The position numbers were made by a program, and so were the translations under genes. A stretch of 64,000 nucleotides of DNA from Pseudomonas sp. FP198 (GTDB lineage Bacteria > Pseudomonadota > Gammaproteobacteria > Pseudomonadales > Pseudomonadaceae), in NCBI RefSeq assembly GCF_030687895.1, contig NZ_CP117452.1, positions 3,427,501-3,491,500 of the forward strand, given 5' to 3'. The notes under the pieces are model-generated. The model was not told the DNA's origin. It made no database searches and worked only from the letters and a program-made list of their open reading frames with translations. This document shows positions 8,501 to 17,100 of this stretch, in pieces. Positions within the stretch are counted from its first letter, which is position 1; each line of letters opens with the position of its first letter.

Positions 8501-9274
8501 GTCTCCCTGGCGTCTGGGGGCCTCGCCAAGGTGCTCTACCGCGACGCTGGCAGCAGCGACCGCCGCCGCCAACTGGTCAAGGATCTTCGTTTCCTGCGGC
8601 GCCCCCATCACCTCGCGCAGTTGTTCGACCACCGGCAGGAGCGCCGCGCAGGCGTTACGCGCCGCGATGGCAGCCGCCGCATCCCCGGTCACCAACACCT
8701 TGGCCACATGGGCGGTGATGATCCGTTCGCCGTTGCGCAGGACATCCAGGATGCGGTGGGCGCTTTCGATGTCGCTCACCCGCGCCTCGTGCCCGGCGCT
8801 GCGGGAATCGAGCCCCTTCAGGCCCTCGGCGATGCCCTGTTCGACGAGGATCGTCGCCTCGCGCATCCGTCCGTAGTGGGCGGTCATGTTCTCCGTTTCG
8901 CCATCCATGGTCAGGGTCGCCGCGCGCAAGGCGGTGATCGCCGCGGCGAGCCGCTCCAGGCTGCCCTTGAGCGATTGCGCCTCGGCCACCGGAATGGCGC
9001 TGAGGCCGGCGATCGCCGTCGCCACCATGCCTTCGGCCTGGGACAGGCTTTCCGGGTCGCGGGTGGCGATGAAGTTTTCCACCCGCCCGGTGGCGCCATT
9101 GACCGAGGCCAGGATCTCGGCGGAATGGCTGGCGGAATCCACCGCGCGGACCATGCCTCGCAAGCCGTAGAGGTTCACCAGCGACACCGCCAGCATCAGG
9201 AACACCAGCGCGGCGACCGCCAGCCCGATCCTGACGGCAATGGGCCTGTCGGTGACGGGCTTGAATGTCACCAT
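5552..9274 (-). CDS. Hybrid sensor histidine kinase: sensor - HAMP - HisKA - HATPase - receiver - second HATPase
   Basis: 1240 residues from ATG 9274, which has GGAGG 9 nt upstream (a GTG at 9292 also stays open). Order: a transmembrane segment near the N-terminus (IGLAVAALVFLMLAVSLV), a long helical periplasmic sensor, a second TM (MLATIVAGTVAVLLAGAIAW), HAMP (RRLAAGDLNAEI), a coiled coil, HisKA with the phospho-acceptor His in SHELRTPLTLIL, HATPase (N box NLVSNAIKFTP, G boxes DSGIGIAP and GTGIGLALV) and a receiver with Asp in VIVSDVMMPKLDG. After the receiver comes a second dimerisation/His segment (TTVLHNVGNVLNSVNV) and a second HATPase (NLIRNARQAL, DNGNGIAP, GFGLHSCALAA). The binding-protein gene lies just upstream on the same strand. 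Confidence 0.9.
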   Translation of the reverse strand: MVTFKPVTDRPIAVRIGLAVAALVFLMLAVSLVNLYGLRGMVRAVDSASHSAEILASVNGATGRVENFIATRDPESLSQAEGMVATAIAGLSAIPVAEAQSLKGSLERLAAAITALRAATLTMDGETENMTAHYGRMREATILVEQGIAEGLKGLDSRSAGHEARVSDIESAHRILDVLRNGERIITAHVAKVLVTGDAAAAIAARNACAALLPVVEQLREVMGAPQETKILDQLAAAVAAASVAVEHLGEAPRRQGDEALRQLAAVGDAAARLEAMLADADGLVGHDASDIQAATGLLHNAAALSKRFAERVATLEAQTLSFRLSPSAETAASVGLILDELSRLARVLPSSVGPQAKATPLTVSDQIAGYRAAFARFHQASNALSAARDEVRNEARSAGLLVARFAGEARSDALVHNDRGMLATIVAGTVAVLLAGAIAWSTSRFVAQPIVALASVMRRLAAGDLNAEIASAARGDEIGIMTRAVRVFQENAQRIRVLEAEAEAERQQVQASLERMVAERTDTLHQQTDILEAQAVELIQARNQAETANQAKSDFVATVSHELRTPLTLILAPLEQLSAATTPPADWRVQVERAQRNALRLMNRVNDILDFSKAEAGKFELCPSPVDLNKAVGVLAEDAAMVAEGKGCTLTCSIDPALGTVFLDPRHFEKILLNLVSNAIKFTPAGGTVHLAVTPIDGERFELAVQDSGIGIAPDKLPLLFQRFSQIDNSATRHYSGTGIGLALVKDLAELMGGEVGVNSEPGRGSCFFVRLPLGVEQNTLLTEASQMLERSSAGTTSTMEQRHLRFDDGRQGSRNDLASTQGADDEPYPEHALRSRVLVVDDSPEMLSYLSELLQNDYIVATATDGEQAWALLQLRPIDVIVSDVMMPKLDGFGLTARIKASAGFAHLPVILVTARGGSDACISGLESGADDYIAKPFSPLELKARVRAALRMSQVQSELQAKSRQAGMAEIATTVLHNVGNVLNSVNVSAELVSSQMRTSKAQGLGKVARLMNEHVHDLSDFLTTDNKGRMLPDYLLKLAQVVTEEQQGIIEELGQLIKGIDHIKTIVAAQQSYAVAVSVVETVPVPELIDDALRMSAGSLARKEVTVVKDIADLPLLSLDRHRVLLILVNLIRNARQALDGVSDRSPCITFCASLVDGSVLRITVADNGNGIAPEHLARIFSHGFTTRKDGHGFGLHSCALAAQEMGGSLSVHSDGAGQGATFILDIPLEAALSGA

Positions 9275-9305
9275 GGCGCTGCGCCTCCCCACTCCCCGCC
9301 CGCCA

Positions 9306-10439
9306 CTACTGCTTCGTAACCTCCGGCACAGGCGTCGCCGGCGGCGCCGTATTGTTGTTGGCCGCGTCGATCATCGCGGCCACGGAAGCCTGGCTGTAAA
9401 AAGGATTGGCGGCGCCGCCCACCGGCATGGTCGCGAGCCAGGCGTCCAGGTCTTTCGCATCGATACGCACCAGCGGCACTTCGACGAACTTCGGCACCTG
9501 CTTGCCCGCCAGAATCTGCTGGGCGACCCAGAAACCTACCTGCGAAACGCTGGGGGAGGCAGAAACAGAGACGGTCTCGTAGCCATTGGCATCGCGTTCC
9601 TGCTTCCACAGGGCGAGTTCGTCCTGACGATTGCCCATCACGATGATCGGCAAAGGCCGTCCCGCCGCCTTGAACGCCATGGCCGCGCCATAACCGTCGC
9701 CTCCTTGAGTCGCCACGGCATCGATGCTCGGCAGCGACGGCAGCGCCAGCGCCACCTCTTTACGGGCGACGGAAGCGGTCCAGTTCCCATACACGGTCTT
9801 GGCGAACTTCAGGCCCGGATAGTCGCTGGCGGCCTTGCGAATGCCGTCGCTGATGTTTTTATCGGTGGCATCGCCGGCAATGCCGCGGATCTCCAGCAGC
9901 GTTCCGTTCCCCTTGAGGCGCTCGGCGATGTAATCCATTTCCACGCGGCCCATGGCGGACCAGTTGTAGTCCACGGTATAGACGCAACTTTCGCTGACCA
10001 GGCTGGCCATGACCACCACCACGATGCCGGCATTGCAGGCATCGCGGATCACCCCGTTCAGCGCCGTGTCGGACGCGGCCAGGACGACGATGGCGTTGAC
10101 GCCTTTGACGATCATGTCCTGGATATGGGCCGCTTGTTCCGACGCCGAGTTGTTGGCGCTGACCACCGGAGCCTCGCGGATCAACCCATCCTTCTGCGCC
10201 TGGAGCGCGATTTCCTGCCAGTTGCGCACCATCACCTTGCGAAAATCGCTGCCCGCGTAGGAATTGCTGAAGGCAATGCTATGGCTTGCGGTAGAGCCGC
10301 CGGCGACACCGCCGTCGGCCGCGTGGGCTGGATGGACGGCAAGCATCGCCAGCCCGGTCACGCAACCGGCGAAGCGCCAAAGGACGCTGTGGATCAAGGG
10401 CCATTTCAATAATGGAACCGGGCATGAAGTATCAGACAC
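9306..10439 (-). CDS. Periplasmic sugar-binding-like protein (Peripla_BP_4 family), probable ligand receptor of the adjacent kinase
   Basis: 377 residues. The GTG at 10439 is chosen because AAGGAG lies 8 nt upstream and a signal peptide ends APAHA-like (VHPAHAADG); the frame itself stays open further. The mature part looks like an LsrB/ribose-binding periplasmic fold: IAFSNSYAGSDFRKVMVRNW, then MIVKGVNAIVVLAASDTALN and AVATQGGDGYGAAMAF. It is followed 31 bp later by the hybrid kinase gene on the same strand, and no ABC ATPase or permease is nearby. This suggests it presents a ligand to the kinase sensor domain, as LuxP does for LuxQ or ChvE for VirA; that role is inferred. Confidence 0.8.
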   Translation of the reverse strand: MSDTSCPVPLLKWPLIHSVLWRFAGCVTGLAMLAVHPAHAADGGVAGGSTASHSIAFSNSYAGSDFRKVMVRNWQEIALQAQKDGLIREAPVVSANNSASEQAAHIQDMIVKGVNAIVVLAASDTALNGVIRDACNAGIVVVVMASLVSESCVYTVDYNWSAMGRVEMDYIAERLKGNGTLLEIRGIAGDATDKNISDGIRKAASDYPGLKFAKTVYGNWTASVARKEVALALPSLPSIDAVATQGGDGYGAAMAFKAAGRPLPIIVMGNRQDELALWKQERDANGYETVSVSASPSVSQVGFWVAQQILAGKQVPKFVEVPLVRIDAKDLDAWLATMPVGGAANPFYSQASVAAMIDAANNNTAPPATPVPEVTKQ

Positions 10440-10573
10440 GTACAGACTCCTTTCCTTGGCGAGCGACTGAAACCAGCGCATTGACGGTAGTGGCAATGAG
10501 CATAGTCCCAACGTGCCCGCTTCGCGCGGCCACGGAGGATTTCAGCCAGCCGAGCCCCCTGCTCACCCCACCT

Positions 10574-11740
10574 TCACAGCGCCGCAGCCGCAACCCCTCG
10601 GGCACGCCAGGCAAAAGCCAGCACCATCAGCAGGCCCAGACCCGCCATTGCCGCGCCGGCCAGGGAAATCGCCGGGTAACCCAACCCCGCGTTGATCACC
10701 GCGCCGCCCAGCGCCGCGCCAATCGCATTGCCGAAATTGAAGGCACCGATATTCACCGCCGAGGCCAGATTGGGCGCGTCCTTGGCGGCTTCCATCACGC
10801 GCATCTGCAATGGCGGTACCAAGGCAAAACTGGCGATACCCCAGATGAGGATGGCAACCGCGGCCGGCAGCGGCCAGCGCATCAGTACCGTGAACGCCAA
10901 GAGGACGAGAATCAGCACGCTAAGGGAAACGATCAGGGTCCGATCGATCGAACGATCCGCGGCCTTGCCGCCCCACATATTGCCCAGCGTCAGCCCCACG
11001 CCGAACAGCACCAACATGGCCGTGATAAAGGCACTGGAGGCATGGGTCTCGCTGGTCAGGATCGGAGCGATGTAAGTGAAGACCGTGAACATCGCGCCTG
11101 AGCCGACTACCGTCAGGGCCAACGCCCCGAGCACCGGGCCACGGCCCAGCACCCGGATTTCCGCCAGCACCCCGCTGCTTTGCGGCGCCGGCAGGTTGGG
11201 CAGCGCGAACCACAACGCAGCCATTGCCACTACGCCCAATCCGGTGATTCCCCAGAACGCGGTACGCCAGCCAAACAAATCGCCAAACCAGGCCGCCAAC
11301 GGCACACCGCCGATGGTCGCCAGAGTCAGGCCCATGAACATGGCCGCGACCGCCCCGGCACGTTTTTCCGGGGCGACCACGCTGGCGGCGACGATGGAGC
11401 CGACGCCAAAAAACGCGCCGTGGTTCAGTGAGGTCACCACCCTGGCGACCATCAGGCTGTAGTAATCGGTCGCCAGCGCTGACATCAGGTTACCCAGGGT
11501 GAAAATCGCCATGAGTCCGATCAGCAGATAGCGTCGGGGAATTCTGCCAGTGGTCAGGGTCATCAGTGGCGCGCCGAGCAGCACGCCCAGGGCGTAGGCA
11601 CTGACCAACAGACCCGCGGCGGGAATGGAAACGCCGAGATCCGCGGCGATGCCCGGCAACATGCCCATGGGGGCAAACTCGGTAACGCCGATGCCAAAGG
11701 CACCAATGGCGAGTGCGACAAGTGGTGGATTGATACGCAT
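10574..11740 (-). CDS. MFS transporter, DHA1/arabinose-efflux-like
   Basis: 388 residues with 12 predicted membrane helices. Visible family features are FGIGVTEFAPMGMLPGIA in helix 1, the loop 2-3 motif around TTGRIPRRYLLI and the alanine/glycine-rich C-terminal half (NIGAFNFGNAIGAALGGAVI), typical of the YdhP/AraJ-type drug:H+ antiporters. It exports a small molecule from the cytoplasm. It is divergent from a lysR gene with a long inverted repeat between them, so its expression is probably LysR-controlled. Substrate unknown. Confidence 0.87.
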   Translation of the reverse strand: MRINPPLVALAIGAFGIGVTEFAPMGMLPGIAADLGVSIPAAGLLVSAYALGVLLGAPLMTLTTGRIPRRYLLIGLMAIFTLGNLMSALATDYYSLMVARVVTSLNHGAFFGVGSIVAASVVAPEKRAGAVAAMFMGLTLATIGGVPLAAWFGDLFGWRTAFWGITGLGVVAMAALWFALPNLPAPQSSGVLAEIRVLGRGPVLGALALTVVGSGAMFTVFTYIAPILTSETHASSAFITAMLVLFGVGLTLGNMWGGKAADRSIDRTLIVSLSVLILVLLAFTVLMRWPLPAAVAILIWGIASFALVPPLQMRVMEAAKDAPNLASAVNIGAFNFGNAIGAALGGAVINAGLGYPAISLAGAAMAGLGLLMVLAFAWRARGVAAAAL

Positions 11741-11757
11741 GGAAGTCTCCTCATCTG

Positions 11758-11810
11758 TGCCGCAAATGCTACGATGCAGCCTTCCAAGGCGGTAGACAGC
11801 ATTTGCGGCA
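11758..11810. promoter_or_regulatory. 13-bp inverted repeat between the MFS and lysR genes
   Basis: TGCCGCAAATGCT (11758-11770) and AGCATTTGCGGCA (11798-11810) are exact reverse complements separated by 27 bp. The pair fills the divergent promoter region, where LysR-type regulators bind paired sites. A binding role is inferred. Confidence 0.65.
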
Positions 11811-11834
11811 AAGACCTTTGCCTACGGAGCACAA

Positions 11835-12728
11835 ATGGACTTCAACGGTCGGTCGGGTGAGATGGTGATATTCGCCACGGTGGCGCAGGAAGGCAGCTTG
11901 TCGGCTGCCGCTCGGGCACTTGGGCTGACACCCTCGGCGGTCAGTCGGATCATTGCGCGTACCGAACTACGCCTGGGCACCCGCCTTCTGTTGCGCACCA
12001 CTCGGGCGATCACCTTCACCGCCGAAGGCGAGGCTTACCTGCGCGCAGCCCGGCGTATCCTGGCCGATATGGCCGAGGTCGAAGAGGCCATCGCCGACCA
12101 AGGCGTGCCCAAGGGCCGTTTGCGGGTCAGTGCCGCCCTCGGCCACGGGCGGCAGACCATCGTTCCTCTGGTGGCCGCATTCAGCGCCCGCTACCCGAAC
12201 ATCGTCGTCGACCTCACCCTTGGCGACGAAGTGGTCGACATTCTCGGCGGCCAGGCCGATGTGGCGGTGCGGTTTGGCCACCTGCCCGACAGCCCGCTGA
12301 CCGCCCGCAGGATCGGCGACACCGGCCAGGTGGTGGTGGCTTCGCCCGCGTATCTGCAACGCCATGGCACACCTCAGGAACCGGAAGACCTGCTGCGACA
12401 CAACTGCCTGCGCTTCAACTTCCGTCGCGCCGAACCCAACTGGCCGTTCACCCGCGACGGCAAAGAGTTTTCCCTGAAGGTCAGCGGCAACATCGAATGC
12501 AGCAGTGGTGAGGCGCTGGCACAGTTCGCACGGTTAGGCGCTGGCATCGCCCGTATCGGCGAGTTCAGCGTGGCCGAGGATCTGCAACGCGGCGATCTGG
12601 TAGCGCTGCTGGATGCCTGGAACCCTGGGGACCGGGAGCCGATCCATGCAGTCTTCGTCGGGGGTGCGGCGATGCCGGCGCGGGTACGGGTGTTTGTGGA
12701 CTTTCTGCTGGAGCAGCATCGGATGTGA
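11835..12728 (+). CDS. LysR-family transcriptional regulator
   Basis: 297 residues, standard length. The N-terminal HTH is FATVAQEGSLSAAARALG followed by LTPSAVSRIIARTELRLG and the ring of basic residues LLLRTTRAITFTAEG; the remainder is a periplasmic-binding-like effector domain (LRVSAALGHGRQTIVPLV, ADVAVRFGHLPDSPLTAR). It resembles the large group of LysR proteins paired with an adjacent transporter. It should control the divergent MFS gene through the 13-bp inverted repeat. Effector unknown. Confidence 0.9.
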   Translation: MDFNGRSGEMVIFATVAQEGSLSAAARALGLTPSAVSRIIARTELRLGTRLLLRTTRAITFTAEGEAYLRAARRILADMAEVEEAIADQGVPKGRLRVSAALGHGRQTIVPLVAAFSARYPNIVVDLTLGDEVVDILGGQADVAVRFGHLPDSPLTARRIGDTGQVVVASPAYLQRHGTPQEPEDLLRHNCLRFNFRRAEPNWPFTRDGKEFSLKVSGNIECSSGEALAQFARLGAGIARIGEFSVAEDLQRGDLVALLDAWNPGDREPIHAVFVGGAAMPARVRVFVDFLLEQHRM

Positions 12729-12871
12729 AGTTGAGCTGTATCTCACGCACGAACAGATTCGGCCCCTGCGCAGAAAATACCGACAGCGCTGAATGCGTTG
12801 ACAATCCAGCTGCTAAGCTCAGTTTCGCTCCAGACCATAAGCCATAACAACTCAAAGAAAGGTAAGGCAGC

Positions 12872-13399
12872 ATGAGCACGGTACAGCCTCCGACCACGTC
12901 AAAGTCCGCGAAATGGCGCTTCAAGGCAGGCATCGCGATTCTTTGCCTGATGCTCACGTTATGGTTGCTGGTGCCGCTGGCGGCGGCTGCGGATGTACCC
13001 CGCTCCACCATCGCGGCGATCACCGGCGCGCTGTTCATCATCAACAAGGTGCTGTTGCTGCTGGTCATCGCGGTGATGGGCAAGGCGGGTTTTCAAGAGC
13101 TCAAGCAGAAGGTGTTCGGTTATGTGTCGGGCCTTGTGCCCAGCGCCGAGCAGGAGGTCAGCGTCACCCGCCACCGTATTGGCCTGGTGATGTTCTGCCT
13201 GCCGTTGCTGTGCTCTTTTCTTGAACCTTATATCGATGCCTTCGCGCCCGGCTTTCGCCCCAACAGCTGGGCATTGCAACTGCTTGGCGATGTCCTGTTG
13301 ATCGGCAGCTTCTTCGTCCTGGGTGGCAATTTCTGGGAGAAATTGCGCGCGTTGTTTATCCGCACCGCACGGGTCAATACCGCTGCCGACGCGGTCTGA
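12872..13399 (+). CDS. Small inner-membrane protein, 'transporter suffix' type
   Basis: 175 residues with about four hydrophobic segments (GIAILCLMLTLWLLVPLA; ITGALFIINKVLLLLVIAV; IGLVMFCLPLLCSFLEPYI; LQLLGDVLLIGSFFVLGG). The pattern matches short membrane proteins annotated as transporter suffix domain proteins. It is the first gene of a three-gene operon with an HlyD-type adaptor and a DUF2955 permease, so it may be an accessory subunit of that efflux pump. Molecular role unknown. Confidence 0.7.
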   Translation: MSTVQPPTTSKSAKWRFKAGIAILCLMLTLWLLVPLAAAADVPRSTIAAITGALFIINKVLLLLVIAVMGKAGFQELKQKVFGYVSGLVPSAEQEVSVTRHRIGLVMFCLPLLCSFLEPYIDAFAPGFRPNSWALQLLGDVLLIGSFFVLGGNFWEKLRALFIRTARVNTAADAV

Positions 13400-13472
13400 T
13401 CCGATGCCAGGGTCGCCGCCCCCGGCGCTCTGTCAGCTGTTTTTTGAATGGCCATGACTTGCAGGTGCCGAT

Positions 13473-14594
13473 ATGCCCGATTCGCCCAGTTCCGTCGAGC
13501 CTGAGTTACAAACCGAACCGCTTCCTGAAAAGCCTGCGCCAGCCAATCCGCTAAGGCGCATTGCCCTGGGCGTTGCAGTGTTGATCGCCGTGCTGTTCAC
13601 CCTCTCGATCTTCATGGAGCGCCGCACGCCCTCGACGTCGCAAGCCGTGGTGCAAGCCTATGTGGTGGAAATGGCCGCCGAGGTGGGTGGCCGCGTGACA
13701 GAAATAACGGTGCTCGACAATGCCCGGGTGAAGACCGGCCAAGTGCTGTTTCGTATCGACCCGCAGCCCTACAGACTTGTCGTCAGCGAGGCTGAGGCAC
13801 GGCTGGAGGAAGCCGGCCAGGCAGTGGGTGCCAGCACCGCCTCGGTGGATGCCGCCCAGGCGCAGCTGGTGTCGGCGCGAGCGCAGCGCGACAACATTCG
13901 CGAGCAAGCCCGACGGGTGAACCAATTGGTCGAGCGTGGGGTGTTCGCCCCGGCCCGCCAGGATGAAGCGAAAGCCTCGCTGGGCTCCGCCGAGGCGGCC
14001 GTGAGCAAGGCCCAGGCCGACCTGGAGCGGGCGCGCCAGCAACTGGGGCCCAAAGGCAACGACAACCCGCAATTCAAGCAAGCCCTGGCCGCGCTGGAAA
14101 AAGCCCGGCTCGATCTGGTGCGTACCGAAGTCATCGCACCCGCCGACGGCGTGATCACCCATCTCCAGCTTGCCGTCGGTCAGGTCGTCAGCGCCGGCCA
14201 ACCGGCACTGACCTTTATCGACAGGGGCACGGTATGGGTGTCTGCCGCGTTCAAGGAAAACAGCCTGGAACATGTGCAGGCCGACGATCCGGCGGAACTG
14301 GTGTTCGATGTATTGCCGGGCCGTGTGTTCAAAGGCCGTGTTGAAAGCGTCGGCTGGGGTGTCGCGCAACAGGGCAGCAGCAACTCGGCCCTGCCCTCGG
14401 TGCGCAACCAGAGTGGCTGGGTGCGCGACCCGCAGCGCTTTCCGGTACGCCTGATAGTGGAGGAACCACACCCGATCGGCCCGCGTTACGGCTCGCAGGT
14501 GAGCGTGGTGATCTATACCGATGACAACCCCATGACTAACGCACTGGGGGCCTTCATGACACGGCTGGGCGCCTGGCTGAACTATGTCAATTGA
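13473..14594 (+). CDS. HlyD/EmrA-family membrane fusion protein
   Basis: 373 residues. One N-terminal membrane anchor (IALGVAVLIAVLFTLSIFME), a first biotinyl-lipoyl half (VVEMAAEVGGRVTEITVLDN), a long alpha-hairpin with coiled-coil character (residues about 95-200), the second lipoyl half (VIAPADGVITHLQLAVGQ) and a beta-barrel domain. It should bridge the inner-membrane permease encoded next and an outer-membrane channel encoded elsewhere. Its stop overlaps the next start by 11 bp, which indicates coupling. Confidence 0.87.
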   Translation: MPDSPSSVEPELQTEPLPEKPAPANPLRRIALGVAVLIAVLFTLSIFMERRTPSTSQAVVQAYVVEMAAEVGGRVTEITVLDNARVKTGQVLFRIDPQPYRLVVSEAEARLEEAGQAVGASTASVDAAQAQLVSARAQRDNIREQARRVNQLVERGVFAPARQDEAKASLGSAEAAVSKAQADLERARQQLGPKGNDNPQFKQALAALEKARLDLVRTEVIAPADGVITHLQLAVGQVVSAGQPALTFIDRGTVWVSAAFKENSLEHVQADDPAELVFDVLPGRVFKGRVESVGWGVAQQGSSNSALPSVRNQSGWVRDPQRFPVRLIVEEPHPIGPRYGSQVSVVIYTDDNPMTNALGAFMTRLGAWLNYVN

Positions 14595-15630
14595 TGGGCA
14601 GGCCGAGCTCGAGCTGCTGCGGATCAAAAGCCAGGGATTGCGTGTCGCCCTGGCAGTGACCGTGGGCTTTTGCGCGGGTCTGGTCCTAGGCGACATCCTG
14701 CCATTTCTCGCGCCCTTGTTCGCCGTCCAGTTCCTCTTGGCCAGCCGCCGCGCGCCAACGCTGTCTCAAGGGCTGATAACGTTGCTGGTAAGTATGCTCA
14801 CCGGTGCGCTGCTGGTGGGTGTGACTGGTATGTTCGGTGAGCGGCCGTGGATATTGCTGCCGCTGCTTTGGCTGTTTTATCTCGCCTGTTTTACCGCGCA
14901 AGGCCGGCAACCTGGCGGCGCGGGACCAGCGCTGATGCTGGTGATCGCCATTGTGGTGCCGATGCTCGATATCGCGCAGAGCGAGCTGGGCGAGTCCATC
15001 GTGCTGGTACTGGTCAAGGCGGTCGGCCTGGGTTTGCTGCTGACCTGGGGCGCCCATGCGCTGCTGCCCGACCCTGCTGGTGAACAGGCCAAGCAGGCCG
15101 CCGCCCAGCCGCACGAGCAGACGCTGGTGATTCGCCAGGCCATGGCCAGCGCGACGATCCTGCTGGCCATGGTTGCCCTGTGCCTGAGCGACCCACGGCT
15201 GGCCACGGCGATAGTCGTACCGATCACGGTGGCCTCGTTGCTTAGCCAGTTTTCCCTCGGCATGAGCAGCCGCACCGCCCTTGGCCTGGTGCTGGTCAAC
15301 CTGCTAGGCGGGATGGCGGCGTCCGTGGCCTTCACGCTGTTTGAACTGCGCCCGACCCTGTGGCTGGTGGCGCTGATCCTGTTGCTGGTAAGCCTGCTGT
15401 TTGCCGGCAAAGCCGCCATTGGCAACGCCTCTGGCAAGATATTCGGCGGCGGGCTGATCACCTTCGTTATTCTGTTCGGGCTCGGTGTATCGCCACTGCC
15501 AACAGAAACGCCACAGCTGTTTTCCAGCCGAATCGCCTACGTGCTGTTTGCGGTTGTCTACGCCATTGGCCTGGCCGCGCTGCTGTGGCCAAGAGCGCGC
15601 GTATCGGAGCGTCGTCCGCAATCGGTGTAG
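14584..15630 (+). CDS. DUF2955/FUSC-like inner-membrane permease
   Basis: 348 residues with roughly ten membrane helices in two similar halves (VTVGFCAGLVLGDILPFLAPL in the first; ILLAMVALCLSDPRLATAIVV in the second), the arrangement of the AaeB/FUSC and DUF2955 families. Together with the HlyD adaptor it should form an efflux pump, by analogy with AaeAB for aromatic acids. Substrate is not deducible. It overlaps the adaptor gene, so expression is coupled. Confidence 0.8.
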   Translation: MSIDGQAELELLRIKSQGLRVALAVTVGFCAGLVLGDILPFLAPLFAVQFLLASRRAPTLSQGLITLLVSMLTGALLVGVTGMFGERPWILLPLLWLFYLACFTAQGRQPGGAGPALMLVIAIVVPMLDIAQSELGESIVLVLVKAVGLGLLLTWGAHALLPDPAGEQAKQAAAQPHEQTLVIRQAMASATILLAMVALCLSDPRLATAIVVPITVASLLSQFSLGMSSRTALGLVLVNLLGGMAASVAFTLFELRPTLWLVALILLLVSLLFAGKAAIGNASGKIFGGGLITFVILFGLGVSPLPTETPQLFSSRIAYVLFAVVYAIGLAALLWPRARVSERRPQSV

Positions 15631-15678
15631 GTGATCCACTCCTGCACGAGGCGCGTCTGCTTGCGGTACGGCCGTTGT

Positions 15679-17001
15679 CTAGTCTGGTTTTACAACAGCC
15701 GGCACGGCCATTCGGGCAAAGACATACAGCAGCATCCCCATCAGGATAAGTGCCCCGCCTCGCAGCCACGTACCTATGTCTTGCTGACTCAGCAATACCA
15801 GGCAAGACAGGATCGCCAGCCAGGGTACCCAGGTGGGAACCTGAAAATGTTCCTCCGCAACCTTGTCCTTGCGTAACACCAGCACGGCCATGTTGGTGCT
15901 AAGGAACACGAACAGTAAAAGCAGGACCACGGTTTGCGCCAAGGTCGCCAACGTTCCTGTCAGCGTCAGTGCGATGGCTACGAGCGTCGTTGCAATAATC
16001 GCCGCCCACGGTGTGCGCCTGTGCGGCAGGACCCGTCCCAGGACACCTGGCAACAGCCCCAGATTTGCCATCCCGTACGTGAGTCGACTGGCCATGATCA
16101 TGGTCAGCAGCGCTCCGTTGGCCACCGCGATGAGCGCGATAAAGGCGAACAGGCGCGGCGAAATGTCGAGCCCGGAAGCCCGAACCACTTCGAGTAAGGG
16201 GGCCGATGTGGCGAGCAGTTTCTCCGTTGGCAATACTGAGGACGCGGCGACCCCAACGGCCATGTAAACCACCCCTGCGGTAATCAGCGCCGCGAACAAG
16301 GCCCGTGGGTATACCTTGCGAACATCCTTGATCTCTTCGGCGAGATTGGCGGACGTCTCAAAACCCACGAACGAATAGAACGCGAGCAACGCAGCGCCCA
16401 ACACCGCCAGCATCGGACTGACCCCAGGCTTGAATTCCAGCGCCCTTGCCAGTTCAGCTTCGCCAGAACTGAAAAAGTAAGCCGCAGCGACGATGACCAA
16501 CATCAGCCCTGACAGCTCGATCACAGTCATCAGCAGATTCGCCCCCAGAGATTCCTTGATCCCTCGCGCATTCAAGAGGGCAATGACCAGCAGGAAGATC
16601 AGCGCAGCAACGTGGGGTGGCACCTGGATGAATGCGCGAAGATAGTCCCCCGCGAAGGCCAGCGAGAGACCGGCAGCGCTGGTCACCGCCGCGGCGAGCA
16701 TGCAAAAACCGACCAGGAACGATATCAGCGGTGACTTGAAAGCCTTTTCGGCAAACACCGACGCCGCGCCCGCATGAGGATATTTCGAGACCAGTTCGGC
16801 GTACGATCCTGCCGTCAACATGGCGAAAAACAACGCGATCAACAACGGCACCCAGATCGCCCCGCCGACCTCTCCGGCGATGGTACCCGCCAGCGCATAA
16901 ACGCCAGCGCCCAGCACATCGCCAAGGATGAACAGAAACAGCATCGGCCCCGTGACGGCGCGGCGCAAAGAGGGCTTGGGTTGTGACGGGTTTACTGTCA
17001 T
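15679..17001 (-). CDS. APC-superfamily amino acid permease
   Basis: 440 residues with 12 predicted helices. Helix 1 carries FLFILGDVLGAGVYALAGTI, close to the APC substrate-binding motif G(S/A)GIF, followed by AMLTAGSYAELVSKYPHAG, a highly conserved APC helix-2/3 region; VGFETSANLAEEIKD marks helix 6. It transports an amino acid or amine with protons across the inner membrane. It stands alone, convergent with the DUF2955 gene; the 48 bp between their stops show no clear terminator. Confidence 0.88.
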   Translation of the reverse strand: MTVNPSQPKPSLRRAVTGPMLFLFILGDVLGAGVYALAGTIAGEVGGAIWVPLLIALFFAMLTAGSYAELVSKYPHAGAASVFAEKAFKSPLISFLVGFCMLAAAVTSAAGLSLAFAGDYLRAFIQVPPHVAALIFLLVIALLNARGIKESLGANLLMTVIELSGLMLVIVAAAYFFSSGEAELARALEFKPGVSPMLAVLGAALLAFYSFVGFETSANLAEEIKDVRKVYPRALFAALITAGVVYMAVGVAASSVLPTEKLLATSAPLLEVVRASGLDISPRLFAFIALIAVANGALLTMIMASRLTYGMANLGLLPGVLGRVLPHRRTPWAAIIATTLVAIALTLTGTLATLAQTVVLLLLFVFLSTNMAVLVLRKDKVAEEHFQVPTWVPWLAILSCLVLLSQQDIGTWLRGGALILMGMLLYVFARMAVPAVVKPD

Positions 17002-17100
17002 TGAAGGCTCTGCCAGGGGATTTTTTTCGCAAGATTCATCCGAGCGTCATGCCCTTGCATAACCTCTGAGCAGTGGAAAAATTCGCAGGGCAAAAGTTCA

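Noticed and set aside
8375..9319. Rightward 314-codon ORF over the hybrid kinase
   Set aside because: Antisense shadow in GC-rich DNA; the kinase reading is complete on the other strand.
9240..10412. Rightward 390-codon ORF
   Set aside because: Antisense to the periplasmic binding protein, which has a signal peptide and a good start.
13551..14696. Leftward 381-codon ORF
   Set aside because: Antisense to the HlyD-family gene; composition is histidine- and arginine-rich noise.
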